From an uncultured Propioniciclava sp. (GTDB taxonomy: Bacteria > Actinomycetota > Actinomycetes > Propionibacteriales > Propionibacteriaceae): DNA of 6,638 nucleotides. Location of the stretch: assembly GCA_937872005.1 (NCBI GenBank), contig CALMPQ010000325.1, positions 1 through 6,638 on the forward strand, written 5' to 3'. Positions 6,152 to 6,638 of this stretch are shown in pieces (the first letter of the stretch is position 1; every line of letters starts with the position of its first letter). The notes under the pieces are model-generated. The model did no database searches and was not told where the DNA came from. It was given only the letters and a program-made list of their open reading frames with translations. The translations under genes and the position numbers were made by a program.

Positions 6152-6638
6152 ATGAGCGCCACGACCCCGGCACCGGCCCACTCCGCAGCTCGCGCGCTGC
6201 GGGGTGGGCAGCACGTGCTGTTCGCCCTGCTCTGGGTGATCGGGGCCACGCAGGCCTGGGCCGACGGCCGACGCGAGACCCTGGTGCTCACCCTCGGCAT
6301 CGCACTGGCGGCCTGGTACGTGTTCGGCGGCTGGTTGGCCGGGCGCTCGCGCGCCCCTCGCGTGGGGTGGGTTTGGTTCGTCGGGCTGGCCGTCCTCTGG
6401 GTCGGGCTCGTGCTGCTGGCCCCGACGTTCGCCTGGTTGGTCTTCGCCCTCAACCTGCTGGCCCTGCACCTGCTGCCCGACGGCGCCGCGATCGGCACGG
6501 TCGTCGCCCTCACCCTGACCGCGATCAGCGTGCTGTGGCCGACGGCGTCCAACCCCGTTGCGGCGATCCTGGGCCCCGCCGTGGGGGCCGTGGTGGCCGT
6601 CGGGGTGAGCTGGGGCTACCAGCGGATCCTGGCCGAGT
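6152..6638 (+). CDS. Multi-TM N-terminal domain of a probable NarL-type sensor histidine kinase (partial at 3' edge)
   Basis: 162 codons are open from the ATG at 6152 to the window end with no stop. After a short polar N-terminus (1-19), about six hydrophobic segments follow at roughly 20-36, 43-64, 72-90, 93-108, 112-129 and 136-156. The segments FAWLVFALNLLALHLLP (93-109) and GPAVGAVVAVGVSWGYQRILAE (141-162) resemble the integral-membrane sensor region of actinobacterial NarL/DesK-class histidine kinases, where the last helix runs into the linker before the HisKA_3 domain. No kinase motif is inside the window, so this assignment is from pattern recall of the membrane part. A plain membrane protein is the alternative. 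A response regulator gene would be expected just beyond the window if the call is right. Confidence 0.65.
   Translation, partial: MSATTPAPAHSAARALRGGQHVLFALLWVIGATQAWADGRRETLVLTLGIALAAWYVFGGWLAGRSRAPRVGWVWFVGLAVLWVGLVLLAPTFAWLVFALNLLALHLLPDGAAIGTVVALTLTAISVLWPTASNPVAAILGPAVGAVVAVGVSWGYQRILAE

Noticed and set aside
1..6638. tRNA/rRNA genes, CRISPR arrays, insertion sequences, riboswitches
   Set aside because: No repeat-spacer pattern, transposase, terminal inverted repeats or RNA gene signatures were seen; nearly all bases are coding.

Overview
The window is high-GC DNA with GTG starts, four-base start/stop overlaps and TANNNT-type -10 boxes. Together with the gene order secD-secF-apt-relA this points to an actinomycete (Actinomycetota). 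The family is not certain; a Nocardioidaceae/Propionibacteriales-like genome would fit.

Layout. Positions 1-5386 are a tightly packed plus-strand block. It holds the C-terminal end of secD (1-243), secF (243-1421), apt (1418-1951), a two-TM potassium channel with a cytosolic RCK module (1955-3019), and a bifunctional Rel (p)ppGpp synthetase/hydrolase (3074-5386). The first four genes overlap or nearly touch, so they are probably one translationally coupled transcript. Rel follows a 54-base gap with its own promoter-like TAGACT box and a strong Shine-Dalgarno sequence. The secDF-apt-rel order is a known actinobacterial arrangement; the channel gene between apt and rel is the unusual member.

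Positions 5387-6638 are a membrane-protein accessory region. A minus-strand ORF (5387-5581) matches only the C-terminal half of the HsmA/TIGR03987 membrane family, and its stop codon abuts the rel stop inside TGATCA. Its start faces a DUF2871-type four-TM protein (5668-6126). Between the two lies a cluster of ACCG/CGGT dyads that looks like an operator. The last gene (6152 to the window end) is a multi-TM protein resembling the N-terminal sensor domain of a NarL-type histidine kinase, apparently on a leaderless transcript.

How the genes work together. SecD/SecF support Sec protein export. Apt salvages adenine using PRPP. Rel makes and degrades (p)ppGpp from GTP/GDP and ATP. The channel would couple K+ flux to a nucleotide or ion sensed by its RCK domain. 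The most interesting signal is inside the channel gene: a near-perfect ribosome binding site at 2346-2350 precedes Met135, exactly where the RCK domain begins. This suggests a second, soluble RCK product from the same gene, as known for MthK, while the full-length start has no visible Shine-Dalgarno sequence.
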